Source: Gelatoporia subvermispora B
Lineage: Eukaryota > Basidiomycota > Agaricomycetes > Polyporales > Gelatoporiaceae
DNA length: 64,000 bases
Reading direction: 5' to 3'
NCBI GenBank assembly: GCA_000320605.2
Contig: KB445794.1
Span: 1,241,992-1,305,991 of the forward strand
The notes under the pieces are model-generated. The model made no database searches. It saw nothing but the letters and a program-made list of their open reading frames with translations, and was not told the origin of the DNA. This document shows, one piece after another, positions 24,329 through 36,781 of this stretch. The position numbers and the translations under genes were made by a program. How positions within the stretch are numbered: position 1 is the first letter of the stretch; every line of letters begins with the position of its first letter.

Positions 24329-26222
24329 ATGAGCAAAAAATTCACCGTCGCTATCTGGTCTGTTCTGTACCTTCACGAATTTCCCGTTGTCAAGCTGACG
24401 TGCTTCCATCGGCATCCAGCGGCGGGGGCGTAGGCGGCCTTGTCTGTGCTATAGCGTTGTCGCAGTATTCCGATGTTCAAGTTGATATTTATGAGGCAGC
24501 GAGTCAGTTCTCCGAAATCGGTGCTGGCATTGGCATGTGGCAGCGCACGTGGAAGATCATGCAAGCTTTGGGCCTCGATCATGACCTGGCAGATATTGCG
24601 ATCGTGCCCCCGAACGAGTCACCACGTAAATGACCATTCTTCTGCTTCCACCAAATTCTGTGTGTGACTATTGCTCGCATGCTTACTAGAGGTCGCGTTC
24701 ACACTTCGCAAGGGAGATCAACCAGAGGGACGCAACTTTTATGCGCTCACTACCCCAGGTGAGTACATAGAAACTCGTCCCATCGAGCGAGAAATATTAA
24801 ACTCTGAAAAGGGGGCATGATAAGCATCCATCGCGCTCATTTCCAGTCTATTTTATTGCGACGCATCCCTTCTTCATGCAACACGTACACTCGCAAGCGA
24901 CTTATATCCTACACTCAGCCTGTACGCCGTACGCGCCGCAGCGTAACTAGCCCCGACGAGATGCCAAAAGTGACTCTCCACTTCGATGACGGAACCACAG
25001 CCTTCTGTGACGTTCTCATTGGGGCCGACGGGGTCAAGTCGAACGTGCGCTCGTCGATGATGAGAGAGATGGCGTCCGTGGCGAAGGCACAGGGTAATGT
25101 TGCTCAAGCGGAGACGTTCTCGCGTGCTGCAGCCCCTCGGTGGAGCGGAACCTCAGCATATCGTGCCGTCATACCGGCAGAGAGACTACGATTACTGGCA
25201 CCAGGTCATCGTGTCCTCACTCAACCCATGATAGTACGCATTCCGCCTTTGCCCGTCTGATCAAATTGACGCCATGTACGCAGTACTTGGGCAAGAATAC
25301 CGTATGTCGTCGATTCATTCCAATCGGCAGTGAACTCTAATCAGCTTGGTCGGATTGCAGCAAATTACTGTATACCCCATCGCGCACGGTTCTCTCATCA
25401 ACTTGGCTGCGTTCAGCGCTCGATACGATCTCGAAAATACGACACTCGACGCACCATGGGTCCAGGACGTTTCACGCGACGAGCTGCTCCGAGACTTTCA
25501 GGGGTGGGAGCCCGAAGTGCAGACACTGCTTCAGGTGCGCCCGTCCCCCGGTGAGACGTGTATTGTTCGAGATATGAGTGTTCGGCTTGCAGTGTGTTCC
25601 GACGCCGAATCGCTGGGCAATCCATACTTCTGCAGCCCTGGGAACATTCACGTATGGCAGAGTAGCACTCCTCGGTGACGCAGTCAGTGTTCAACGATAT
25701 CGGGCATTGCCGTCTGCGTGAGTATCGCCTGACCAAATTTGTGCTTTTGCAAGGCACATGCAATGATGCCGTATCAAGGTTCTGGAGCGGGGCAAGCAAT
25801 TGAGGTAAGTCGCAGCTTTCTGTCGGTCACGCTCCATGCTGAAAATAGTCAAATTCCCTCTCTTTCCCCCCTTTCCCCCTTCATCTCCGGTCGTATGTGA
25901 ACAGGACGCTTATGTGCTCTCGACGTTGCTCGGCCATCCGCTCACCACTCTCGCTACGCTACCTCGTGCCCTTCAGATATACGACGCAATCCGCCGGCCA
26001 TTTGCTCAACATGTCGCCAAGGTGTCCCGGGACAATGGCCTGCTCTTCACCATGAATTATCCTGGCCTCACCATCGACTCCCCTGCTGACGATGTCCCAC
26101 GGAAGCTCACAGAACTCTCGAGCCATATCAAAAAGAAATGGGAGTGGGCATGGGAGTCGAGCGTCAGCGAAGACGTGGAGCGGGCAGTGGGGATGCTCGA
26201 GGAGGCTGCAGCTAGAAGCTGA
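24329..26222 (+). CDS. FAD-dependent monooxygenase (salicylate 1-hydroxylase type)
   Basis: A class A flavin monooxygenase expected to hydroxylate aromatic acids using NAD(P)H and O2. The start at 24329 gives MSKKFTVAI; a first intron then joins CGGGVGGLVCAIALSQ, the GxGxxG dinucleotide fold. IYEAASQFSEIGAGIGMWQR follows. The DG motif is LIGADGVKSNVRSS (about 25015). The GD motif is TYGRVALLGDA (about 25670), joined by an intron to AHAMMPYQGSGAGQAIED, the family's FAD-ribityl site. The final exon starts after the intron ending near 25903 and runs DAYVLSTLLGHP to the TGA at 26222. About eight introns, all with consistent phases; no broken frame. About 440 residues, as usual for the family. No cytochrome, reductase or pathway partner lies next to it, so the substrate is unknown. 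Confidence 0.88.
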
Positions 26223-27554
26223 TAGCTCTCATAATTTGATTAGACTCGTTTTCGAAGGAGTTATTTAACGTCATGAAGCTCTGTAGGACTCTTGTACATC
26301 GCCGCTCAGTTCGAGATTTCTCCCTGTATTGGAGATCGCTAAATGTTCGCTCTCGGCCGTTGTCAGAATCAAACACCTCTTACTCTTGTTCGGATGGCCC
26401 CATGAATGTCCGATAGCATCTTCTCAAGGAGCATCGATAGACCGCGGTGCGGGCCCGCCCGCGCGACATGAGGCGTTCATCGATATAATTACCCACATCC
26501 GTATTCACCAAGCCTGGACGAGAATTAGGATCAAACACGACTTCCAGGCATATGCTACCGTTGTAGATGACTTAAGATGAGTCAATGAGGTCGTTTTGAC
26601 GGGTATAAATATGGCATAATGTTGATGCAGCAAATCTTGCCCCAGCCTGAAACGACGCACGTGTAAGGGGAATTCGCAAATTCGCAGAGATGTCGAGGCA
26701 GGCATCTGTTACAGATCATTGACATGCTAATCTTTAGCTGCCAAGAGACCAAGGAACCAAAAGTAGCATGCTTTTAGAACATTCAGGCTACCATCGGTAG
26801 CCAACACCCCGAATAGTCAGTCCGGATTCCCAATCCTCTCGAGTACACTCGTGGCAACACCGCCCTCGGCTTCATGGGCAAACGCATAGCCAAATTGTGA
26901 GAAGAAGCCGTGGAGATGCCATCCGATTAACTCAGCGAGCTTCGTGGCAACTCACACATACAAAGCACACATAGGTCCCAAGTAATCCAAGTCGCAACCA
27001 TCACGTGAGCGTACCGAGCGCGTCCAGCTCACATCGATACCACTGTATCAGTCCTGATTGCAGCATGCTGAGCCAAAATAGTCCACGATATTGTTAGACC
27101 CCGTATCCATTGCAAACTCAGTTCTTCACGCGTTAGGGCGCATGTAATCGACGGACACATCCGGATTTGGCGAATAAGCTATTGTGATTCGCTCGATTTG
27201 ACCCATGCACGTTTCCACCATCGATTCTTCGGATCCGAGCCTGTCCCAGTGCAGTGTCGGATCTCATCGCGTCATGATCGTTTTCGCGTGGATATTTATA
27301 CATATATGATACGACACTGAGTAGATGTAATATGTTCGAGAGTCTTATATGTATGTTATGGTATCGATCGCCACTGGTATATTTGTCCGGTGCTCATTTT
27401 CGACTGAAACGTCGAGACTTTGGATATCAGGCCGTGCGTGATTTGAACAGCAGTAAGCTGCAGAAACTACCAAATAACAGCCGCTGTCAGATTATTATCC
27501 AAATAGGAGAACGATCGTCGGCCTCACCGGAGCAGACGTCTGCACATATTTCTC
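26223..27554. other. Intergenic stretch without recognisable gene
   Basis: About 1.3 kb between the monooxygenase and the 3' end of a converging membrane protein gene. Only short frames without motifs were seen. Confidence 0.45.
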
Positions 27555-28116
27555 TCATCGGAAGCCACCGGAGCCGCCCGCACCTACAGTTGCTGGGCCA
27601 CCCGCATAGCCCGTTTCCGGTCCTGCACCTACCCCAACTTTCGGAGCGGCGCCATATCCAGCCTCTGGGTTGCCCTGGTAGGCGTTATAACCACCACCAG
27701 CACCGTTGTAACCGCCACCAGCACCGTTGTAGCCGCCACCAGCACCGTTGTAGCCGCCGCCAGCACCGTTTGACCCATCATATGCAGGAGGAGGGGGAGC
27801 GGGACCTGCGCCTCCGCCGGTAAGCCCGCCTCCGAATGGGAAGGGGAGGAAGCCTCCCGGAGCGCCTCCGTTTCTCGCGGTCCGACGGCGGCGGATGAAC
27901 ACGCAGCAAAGGCAAAGGAGAAGTGCGAGTACCACGCAACCTGAGGATTGCGAATCACTCGGTCAATAAACATATGCCGGGTGATGGACGTTTGAAGTAC
28001 GAACCGATCACGATTCCGGCGATGGCGCCGCCAGCGAGTCGCCTCGTTCGGTGTCTGAAGGTGCTTTGCGCGTGTGCGGTCAGCACGAGTGACGCCAAGA
28101 GCGCTACCCGGGACAT
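27555..28116 (-). CDS. Small single-pass membrane protein with Gly/Tyr repeat tail
   Basis: Two exons. The first (from 28116; Met at 28131 is an alternative) encodes MSRVALLASLVLTAHAQST, a signal peptide ending AHAQ, then a basic stretch and AGGAIAGIVIG. An intron joins CVVLALLLCLCCVFIRRRRT, so the two exons together build one transmembrane helix followed by a stop-transfer Arg cluster. The cytosolic tail is Gly/Pro-rich with a PPPPAYDG motif (PPxY-like) and four units of GGGYNGA encoded by a 21 bp minisatellite. It stops at 27555. The function is unknown; the layout (signal, short ectodomain, AGG-type helix, Pro/Gly tail) is common in agaric fungi and recalls cell-wall sensor-like proteins. 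It has a divergent neighbour of the same design. Confidence 0.7.
27691..27774. repeat. 21 bp coding minisatellite, 4 units
   Basis: Four consecutive 21 bp units starting near 27691, 27712, 27733 and 27754 differ by only one or two bases. On the minus strand they encode the heptad NGAGGGY. The unit length keeps the frame, so copy number can change without destroying the protein. Confidence 0.85.
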
Positions 28117-28866
28117 ATTTTGACTCGACATCAGGTAGAGTGGTATGTTGTTTCTCTCAGGAGTAGGCGAACAATACAGGAACAAAATCTCAAGAGCAGG
28201 CAACTATGTAGTGGGGGTGCGTCAAAGGTGGAACAGGCCAAGACTGTTGTCCAGCTCTGCTTTTCATGCTTGCGATTCACAGCCTGCGGAGTGAGTTCTA
28301 TGACGGAGTTGCACTGGAGCGTGTCGGTCATGAACTTGGGCTGGAACTAGAACGAGCTTCCATTCTGTTTCCGCTAGGCGCCGCCGCAAGACAGACCACT
28401 GCACAGTTCATAGCTCCCAAAATGTCATTGATAAATCAGGTGGATTGGTCTTGAACAGCCTCTTGGATATTTCATGGGATAAACGAGGACAAGTAAGCAA
28501 TGTGCTGCAGCAGACAGAGCTCGGCCAAGTTGAAACCGTGTCTGCCCGGATCGCAAACAAGCGCTAATCGTGACGGAGTATGACATAATGGCCTGGAGAG
28601 AGGCACGTGATAGCGGCTGAGATGTGCCGAGGAGTGAATGGTCTGCCGCCAGCCGAGGCTGGAGCCCCCCGGGCTGGCCCTGGTCAAAGCTGTGTTCTCC
28701 GATGGGCCACGACTGACAAATACCCGCTCTCTGGTCCCGTTGTCCACAAGAATCTATTATAACGACGACCGTCTACTGCTTTCTACCGCACAGCCGAACC
28801 CATTTTGCTGTTTAACGATTCGTTTGATCTCTCACGACCGTGCTCTGTTTTACGGTTTTTACGTCT
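28117..28866. promoter_or_regulatory. Divergent intergenic region between two small membrane protein genes
   Basis: 750 bp between two start codons facing apart, expected to contain both promoters. No specific element is claimed. Confidence 0.4.
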
Positions 28867-29585
28867 ATGACGTCTTTACACTCCGGTATACTCAAACGCT
28901 CAAAGTATCTCATCGTACTGTCTCTTGCGCTATCCGCATCTGCGCAGGAGGGCGGTTGGAATGATACTAATTCGCCGGAACATATTGCTGTGGGTGTCAT
29001 CATTGGTATGTGCTTCATTGCGTTATGGAATGCGGGTACTTACATGCAGATCCAGCTGCTGTCATCTTCTTCGTCGGGGTCCTTGTCTTGCGCGCAATGC
29101 AGCATCGCCGGACAAACCGTACCCGCAATGCTGCAGTAACTGCGCCCGTGGCATTGGCGTATAATGCTCGCAACACAGGCGGACTTCCGAGCTACTGGGC
29201 AAGTCGAGCGCAGCCTAGGGTGCCAGTAAACACAACCGATGACTACCCGCCGCCTCCAGGCACTCCTCCACCTCCGCCGCCATATCCAGGCAAGCCGGCA
29301 ATGGAGCAGCAGTCTAGTGATCAAGGAGAGAATCCATTTTCTGCTACCAGTAACCCCTTTGTCTATTCTCAGCCCGGGGCAGCAGGCGCACAGGCTCCGT
29401 TCGGTGGACCCAACCCTTGGTCGGAGAATTCGCAACAGGTCGAAATGCCCACCCCGCAAGTCGTGTTACCGCCTGCAGCACACATTCAGAACTCGAACGC
29501 CCCATCAGATAACGAAAACCCATGGGATGGCGGTCGACCTCCACCATTCTCAGAGGACAGAGCTGTCAGTAGTTCTGGCACATGA
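28867..29585 (+). CDS. Small single-pass membrane protein with Pro-rich tail
   Basis: Exon 1 from 28867 encodes MTSLHSGILKRSKYLIVLSL and ALSASAQEGG (signal peptide ending SAQ), an Asn-bearing short ectodomain and HIAVGVII. An intron from about 29006 to 29048 joins DPAAVIFFVGVLVLRAMQHR, completing a membrane helix followed by basic residues. The tail is rich in Pro, Asn and Ser (DDYPPPPGTPPPPPPYPGKP; two NPF motifs in GENPFSATSNPF), and the stop is at 29585. The NPF motifs could bind EH-domain endocytic adaptors (inference). It has the same plan as the divergent gene at 27555-28116, so the two may be old duplicates, though the tails are unrelated. Function unknown. Confidence 0.65.
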
Positions 29586-32223
29586 AACCCCACAGATATG
29601 GCACCGGAAGGAGTATGTCTCGCACATACATTGTAACGCATGCTATATGCTTACCCGTTTTGTAGGGACGACTCAACTCAGTGGTTCAGAGCACAATGAT
29701 TCCCCATTCACGGATTTAAATGTATGGACGTCCATGTGACTTGTAGCAATACATTCTACAGCAACTCTGCAAGCTCATGTAGAGTAATCTAGTCCTCGGA
29801 ATATGCTAGCACCACACTATACCTTATTCCAACGACATTTCGTTCCCGCTGCCGGTGCCAGCTCGAGCGCCTCATCAGTCTGGAATGCAATACAGGCCTC
29901 AGGGATATTCACCTTGGAGGGTGCTGCATCTCGTTGAGATGTACAATCCAGATGCTGGTAATTTTGCAGAGACGGTCGTCGGTCGATCAACGGGCTGTTA
30001 CCGGAGATACACTGCCTGCCGAATCTCTCTGTCATTGCTAGGCAATTTGGGCTGATTTGGGTCTACCGAGCATAGTTCTGTGAGGGGCGAGCGACCTACG
30101 TGAAATCCGTATCATTTGTTTATGGGTCTATCTTCCGGAGACAAACGTGAATTGAGGCTCGGTGTGAAGTAGTGCAGAAGGCGTGTCTTGAAATGCTGCG
30201 AGGATCGATTGAGCCGGGACAGGGATAGTGATGAATCCGATGAATCCGATAGATGTGTGGAGACTGGACTGAAGAATAGATAAACCGCCAAGATGTTTTA
30301 TTCACGGGTTGATATCTATACTGCCCACCAGATAGCTGGCAAGCAATGTCAGGGTCGCGACCGACACAGAGAAAATATCAAGGCGTGGTGTGGATTTCGA
30401 CTACTATATGATGGGTGATGCGACAATTCACCGACTTACCAAGATACTTGAATGTGTCCTCGGAGCAATCGACGAATTTGTATATTGCTGTTGTCTGGCC
30501 CTATGGGAGCCCGTTGGAGAGAAGGCGAAGTGCGGCCCCAGTAGCTCTTTACGTATATTCTTTTTTAGCATCCCGGATAAGCCGTTCGCTCTACAACTGC
30601 GAATCCGGGACAATACCAGCAACAGGTTCGCGTAGAACGATCCCTTCCTAATATCTCATTGTCGCACCATCAGTTCCACCGCAGTTCACGATCTCCTGCG
30701 TGAGCATCAAATTTACTCGCGCTACGTGCCGACGGACCTTTCCATGAGATCATCCCAGCTGTTGTATTCATTGATCACTGGCAGTTAGTTGATTATATGG
30801 GACGTGTAAAGCGCCCGAACCTATGATGTCTCCTTGCAGGATGTGCATAACAACCCAGAGCATCAGGGGAGGGGATTTACAAAGCAATAAGACGGTTTTA
30901 ACTATTTCTCTCTTGCATGTACGAAGCGTCGAGGAGATCATGGATTATGACAACGCCTAGAGAGTTGGAGTATAAGTCGAATGTTTGCTCTACTAAGGTC
31001 CGCGTGAGTGTCGTGAATGAGCTCCGTACACAGTTCAAGAAGTGTGTCTACCAGCTGACGCAATCATGGAAGATGGAGATGAAACGAGGGCTGACTATGA
31101 CAGTCGATACCACTCCTTCTGGCGTATACTTCATACTGCAGGCGTCTGTGTGACAACAATGAGCTTATCGGGCATTGTTCGCGGTTACGAGTATCGAATG
31201 AGCCTTACAGACATCAGTGTCAATATCAGAGACAGTCTAGTATCAACGAGGATGGCATCTCCGACCGACCCTGCAAGTTCGAATATCGAGTACGTGTTCG
31301 CGTGTTCGATATGCCATTTATCTGGACATCGGAAGAGAAAATGTACCATCGCTGCCAGATAGCAATCCGGTGTGATTCCGGTACCTCCATCAATGTCGCA
31401 GACCTGTAGGCCACGCGAAAGACAATGTTTGAGATCAGACAGGTAGCAGCCACTGAGAGGAAACTGAGACGGAGTCGCATCCAAGATTGCATTCACCTAA
31501 GCGCTTAAGCCATGTGGGTAAGTTCGGGTCATGCCTTCATGTGTGCGACTGGTGTCATACTGCCTGCCTACGTGTTACCACCATATCTTCGTGGGTTTCT
31601 GCTCGCGCAATATGCCCCCCATAGGCGACCTCCACGGTTTCTCTGCCCGTGGAACCTGCCACACGATTCTTGAGCGCTCATGAGATACCTGAGCCCGAGG
31701 GTAGCCGCTAGCGCCGAAGAAGCAACGAGGCACACCCCAAAACAGGCAGTCCAACTTCATTCGCCGGCACAGGCCAACGGACGACCTGAATGCATCGTCT
31801 TCCCGCTTATCACCCGTGATAATCTCGTCATGACCATCATAGCACTCAAAGGCTTGTTCTACGAGTACACTGTGCTGATCATCTGTCGCAGAATTACGGG
31901 AGCCTGACCTGGGTTTACTTGGGTTCGCGTTCATTTTCCACGGTGCGCAGTCATTTCCATTCTCCTGGGAGGCAACGCTGATTAATCTCTCTCATAGTGC
32001 GGGCCTCACACACGAGCGGAAGATACTGGGCATGTCACCGAATACATGCGTGATATGTCAATTTGACTGTTCGGTGTTGCCGGCTGGGCTCCGCATTGAA
32101 GTCTTGTCCGTCGGTGGAGCCGCACTGCGATTCCGCTGTCGCCGGTCCTCACCGATTATCTGCATTGCCTGCTGCGCTTGCGAACACTACGCGATGCGAC
32201 AAATCAATATACAGCGTAATGTT
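29586..32223. other. Gene-poor stretch
   Basis: About 2.6 kb. Both strands have only short frames (up to about 119 codons) without motifs or credible exon chains. No repeats of note were seen. Confidence 0.4.
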
Positions 32224-32675
32224 ATGAACCTGCCCGCTAGTTTCGTTGCCCTGTGTCTTGCTTTGGTGTCTATGCACCTGACGCACGGGCTTCCGCTTCG
32301 GAACACTGTTTCCCGGTGAGTACCTTCACTCCATCTTCAAAATGAGCGAAACCCATTGCAGTTCCAGATGGAGGTTTATGAACGTACCACATCAGCGAAG
32401 GGACGTTATGAAGTGGAAGCAAAAGTTCATCGGCACAGGTAAATTGCACACATGCTCTTTAGTGATAGTCCATGTGTACAGAACCTAGATGCATATCTTT
32501 CATTGAAAACTCTAGTTCCTACTCCCACGCCCTTATGGCGAAGGAATTCCGCAGGTCCGCGACTTCCACACAGGCAACCTCATATCGAGCACCTCGATGT
32601 TGTAATATCGTTCGCTTCCTGTCTACTCTCGCAAGTTCCACAAGCAAGCAACCTCAAAGAGACCCTCTTGGGTGA
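32224..32675 (+). CDS. Possible small secreted protein
   Basis: A doubtful gene of three exons: 32224 to about 32317, 32362-32438 and 32482-32675. Exon 1 encodes MNLPASFVALCLALVSMHLT followed by HG, a good signal peptide. The next exon, after a GTGAGT donor and a TTGCAG acceptor, gives a basic segment (SRWRFMNVPHQRRDVMKW). The third exon is Ser-rich, with Cys at ISF- and CCN-flanking positions. Splice phases agree. There is no similarity to a family I know, and the third exon might read in another frame. It would be about 120 residues. Confidence 0.3.
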
Positions 32676-33715
32676 TCAGACCACCTCTCATACAGATTGC
32701 TTCGATGCAGCAACTGCGGCGCAATGTACTCATATACTTCAGGAGAAAGCGCACGGGGCGCTTCGAATTCGTGTCCCATAGGATGCCGAGTTGCACAAGG
32801 TGTGATATGGTAGTATTGTCCATTGCTCTCATGTTACAACCATTGCAGGCGGTTCCCTTCCGAATCATGGGCGGTGCTGTGGGCGCCACAAGAACGGTTT
32901 GCATCCCTACAGGACGTAGCTCATGTCCAACGGCACCCAAATTCATTATTCGGCCGAGTCGACTTTGCCATTTTTAGGACACCTCAATGGCCCGCACTGC
33001 CAATCCACCAACCGCCTTCGGACTCTATTCTTTCTACACACACGTGCTGCCGCATCGTGAAGTCCCCCGGCCGCTGTGGCTGTGACAAGGCCAGGATACG
33101 GACGGCACCCGAGGCTTTATACACGGTCGTGCGCTTCCACTTGTCTTACGATCTCGCACCGCAAGGTCCGACGTATGGGCAAGGACCGGGAGACGAGGAT
33201 TCGGCGGCTCTCCCTGGGAGCAGAAATCCAATCAACTGCCCAAACTCTCTTAGCCTCTGGGCTCGGAGGAGATCGTCGTCCCCCCCCCCCCGAACAACAT
33301 GAGTCCATTCGGAGTGGAGCAGGTCCCTAGCAGTGGGTCGCAACGACCCGGGTCCGTGCGCTTAGCCTCCGAGACAGTGCGCAGTGGGTGTGGAAGTCCA
33401 CAGTGGGCGCATTGCGGGACTGGGCCCGCACAGTGCGCCCGACTGGGTGCGGCAGCCTCTCACACGCATGGGACAGACTTCCGGATGCAACATCGAACTT
33501 TGTTCTGGAATGGACCGTGCCCTTGGAAGGGTGCATCGGACGGACTGTGGCCGGTTCAGAGCCCACATCAGAAATCTTCTCGTATGTGATGAAACGGTGC
33601 GACACGGATTTCATTGATCACTGGGCATGGGCAAGTGACTTTGTCTCGTTCGCCCTTCACCGTATCCTATCTCCTTGATTCGCACCGTAGCTGCCACAGC
33701 CATGGCACTGGTAAC

Positions 33716-33853
33716 CTGATGTACAAGGATGTCTGGCACTGTCGTGGGCGACGATCTCCTCAGCAAAGTGCAAATTGGGAGCTTACTGATGTACAAGGAT
33801 GCCTACTATCGGAGTCGTGGGCGATGATCCCCTCTGCAAAGTGCAAAGGATTC
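33716..33853. repeat. 70 bp tandem direct duplication
   Basis: The segment from 33716 (ctgatgtacaaggatg...) is repeated head to tail from 33786. Both copies carry tgatgtacaaggatg, then tcgtgggcgatgatc-like and gcaaagtgcaaa blocks. They differ by scattered substitutions and a small indel. Confidence 0.75.
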
Positions 33854-34539
33854 GACCTTGGTCTCTTTACAAACTCCGGACTTAGTGGCTTATCGTGCGC
33901 GGAAGTTGTTTGTTACGGCCCAGTCAGCATCTGTCTCGTTGGTGGCGGGCGAGGGAGGAATTTTGCTTGTGTCACAGGATATCGTGCACCATGGTCGTCC
34001 CACATTGCTGTCATTTCACGCATGCGAGCAATGAGACCGGTTCGGGCATGGATGACCAGCTTCACTCTGTATTGTTCGCACAGCTCTTCATCTGTTTGCT
34101 GTTTAGCTAGCGGCTCAAGTATCTTGATTTGATTATAATGGGGCGCCCACTTGTTTACATGGACGATCAATGCAAATCATCGTATCTTAGTGCTATTTTG
34201 CCGTGAACCCACAGTCGCTCAGAGGGCAGCATGCTCAACTGCCGACAACGAATTGAATTCATCTCATGTACATATTCTTACTAAGTCATCCATATTCCAT
34301 AGATATGTTCCGCACTAAACGACACGTAGAACAACACGTAGCACTTGCCCACACCACAAACGTTGTGCGCATTAATCATCGTTCTATCATCAGAAGGCGG
34401 AGCTGATTTACTCTTCCACGCCGCACATCTGCCCACTCGCAAGGATAACTCTCGCATTACCACAAGCGGACGATCTCCGCTACGCCTTGCACACGCACTC
34501 GAATCACCGGCCAGGCCCGCTTCGCAAGATCCTGCAAGC

Positions 34540-35030
34540 CCATTCGCGGCGCCCAATCTGCGCCCGCGCAGAGAGCACACAGCAATAAGCTTTCCCCCTC
34601 GCGCGCGCACCCACCGAACCCAGCGCGTGCTTCTCCCGATCGCGCTCCCACGCGTGTCCAGCACGCGTCTCCGCGTGCGCTGGCCCCTCGCCCCGCGATG
34701 CTGGACATCGCGAAGCGTGCGCCATGCGGGCCCTGCCGCGCGTCCCATGCCAAGCAGGGGCTGCCGCGCAAGCTCCGCGCGGTGGGAGCCGCGGGCTGCA
34801 GCGGGTGCGCACCGGGCGTGGGGCCCTGCGCGTGCTGTGGCCGCGGGTCTGCGAGGGCCTTATTGTCCTGGGAGCATGAGCGTGCACGCGAAAGTACCCG
34901 CGCGGGACGAGCGGAGAGGGCTGGCGCGGCGGCTCCGAGGCGGCATGGGGAAACTCCCGCTAGGGGGCCCGCTCGCAGTATGTGCCTCCGGCGGGGGTTT
35001 TGCAGGGGGGGGGGGGGGTATATCCGGAAT
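34540..35030. other. GC-rich, CpG-rich block
   Basis: The base composition rises sharply, with many CGCG strings, compared with the AT-richer flanks. Several frames on both strands stay open only because stop codons are rare in such DNA. No protein family is recognisable. Confidence 0.5.
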
Positions 35031-36710
35031 TATTGCTGCCTGAGTGTGCAGCAGGAAGCGGCCGATAAGCTTGCTCCAGATCGATACGCCGAACCGCATG
35101 CGGCCCCTGACGCAGGAAGCCCGAGAGAACCAGAACGCTGCGCAGGAGGAAGGCGTTGTGTAATGGAAGCTGGGGCAGTCAGCAGACCATATCGCTTTAC
35201 AAATGCGCGAAGTCTCCAGAGCGTGCACGCCCACCAGAGGGCGCACCTGCCAGGGCTGCCCGCGGGCGCCCGTTTCCGCTATCCTGAGAAAGCAGACAAG
35301 GTGGAAGCGGCTCGGATAGGAAGCAACAGTTCTTGCCGCCGGGGAGGTGGCCATGGACGCGTGGACGCAGGCTCCGTGCCCACAAGAAATGCTCTGGAAT
35401 CGCACCTTAAGCGGAAGCGCAGCTGGATTGCGCCTGAGAGAAGATGTAAGTGGCGTCACTGTGTGGGACCGGTATTTGGAATATGGATGTGATGCTGCCG
35501 CCTGCATCTCTGCCAAAGCCAGTGAATTGTGGAAAGGGGGCGTCGGTTACTCAAGAGCGCGTTCTACCGCGAACATGCAACGCGAGAAAGAGCAGAGAGG
35601 AATCACATGCCGGCGTCTGATTGGAAAGAGTATGACAACGCCCTGACAATACACAATTGAGGGGTGGTAATCCCGTCTTGGAGAACAAGAGTATTGAGGG
35701 ACAGGTGGCAGCTTCTGGAGATGAAGAGAGGGTGAAGATTCGGGGGCTCCGGTGAAGTCGCTGGAAAAGATTCACCGTGAAAATCGAGCGGCCATGCTGA
35801 GTGGTGGCAACAGGAATCAAGAAAGCGGGACACGATGAAGACGAGATGCTGTCAATATATGACAAAGGTCTTCGGCTACTTAGGTTTGATCGTCTTGTAA
35901 TTGCGATAATTTGGAAATTGAAAGATGAGGTCGTGGCCCCTGTCCCGATGACATCGCAAATGCAGGGAATTCATATCAGAAGACAGTCAAATGCGCGGTG
36001 AAAGGTGAGATGGATGCGGTCAAGCGAACAGGCCAAGCGAATACAGGCCGATGGGCGCAACGGGTGGCAGCGCCGAGGAGGAGAGTTTTGTTTCAGCGGG
36101 TGGACGACTGCGGCCGCCGAAACATATCCGGAAGAGGAAGCCAGTACGAGCGTTATCACGATCGCGCTCTCGATCAGGGACGCGGCCGAAGGTGGATGTA
36201 ATGCCGAGGCGTGCCGCGGGATGTAAGGTCGTGCCGAGGACGGCATCCATGTGGACGCGGAACAGTCGCATTGAGGGCACTGCGGATGACGGCCGTCGGA
36301 CGAGGAGAGTCGACTGTTCGGATGTTCTGACGAGTGCTGGCAGGCGTTAGCAGGTGACAACGGCGGCGGTCTCGGAGCAGAGGGTCGCGCGGAGAATCTC
36401 TGTAAGTGGAAGGAAGAAGATGATCAACAAGCTGCGCAGTGGTCGCGCACGGTAGAGTTCACAGGGTTGACGTCTGGGCATGTCATGGAGGGGCAAGCAA
36501 GTGCGACAGCTTGCTATAAGGGATCGTAGCTAGACACACCCAAAGGACGGGGCTGGAGGTGTGGGGGGGAGATGGATCTGGTGAATGATGCACGATGGAG
36601 GACCTCCTGATCTAAGCGGGGCGGATTGGGCACAAGCGGCACACGGGTGGGGATGGCAGCGATCTCGAGGCAAGGTGTGAGAAGGAACGAGAGGATGGGA
36701 GTCAGCAGAC

Positions 36711-36781
36711 CTGGATGGGATGGACCGACCTGGATGGGATGGACCGACCTGGATGGGATGGACCGACCTGGATGGGATGGA
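36711..36781. repeat. 19 bp minisatellite, about 3.7 units
   Basis: Perfect units of ctggatgggatggaccgac start at 36711, 36730, 36749 and 36768 (the last is partial). It lies about 480 bp upstream of the MADS-box start codon, in noncoding DNA. Confidence 0.9.

Noticed and set aside
34345..35516. Long overlapping frames on both strands (up to 264 codons)
   Set aside because: They lie in the GC-rich block, where stop codons are rare. They are Arg/Ala/Pro strings on several frames at once and match nothing.
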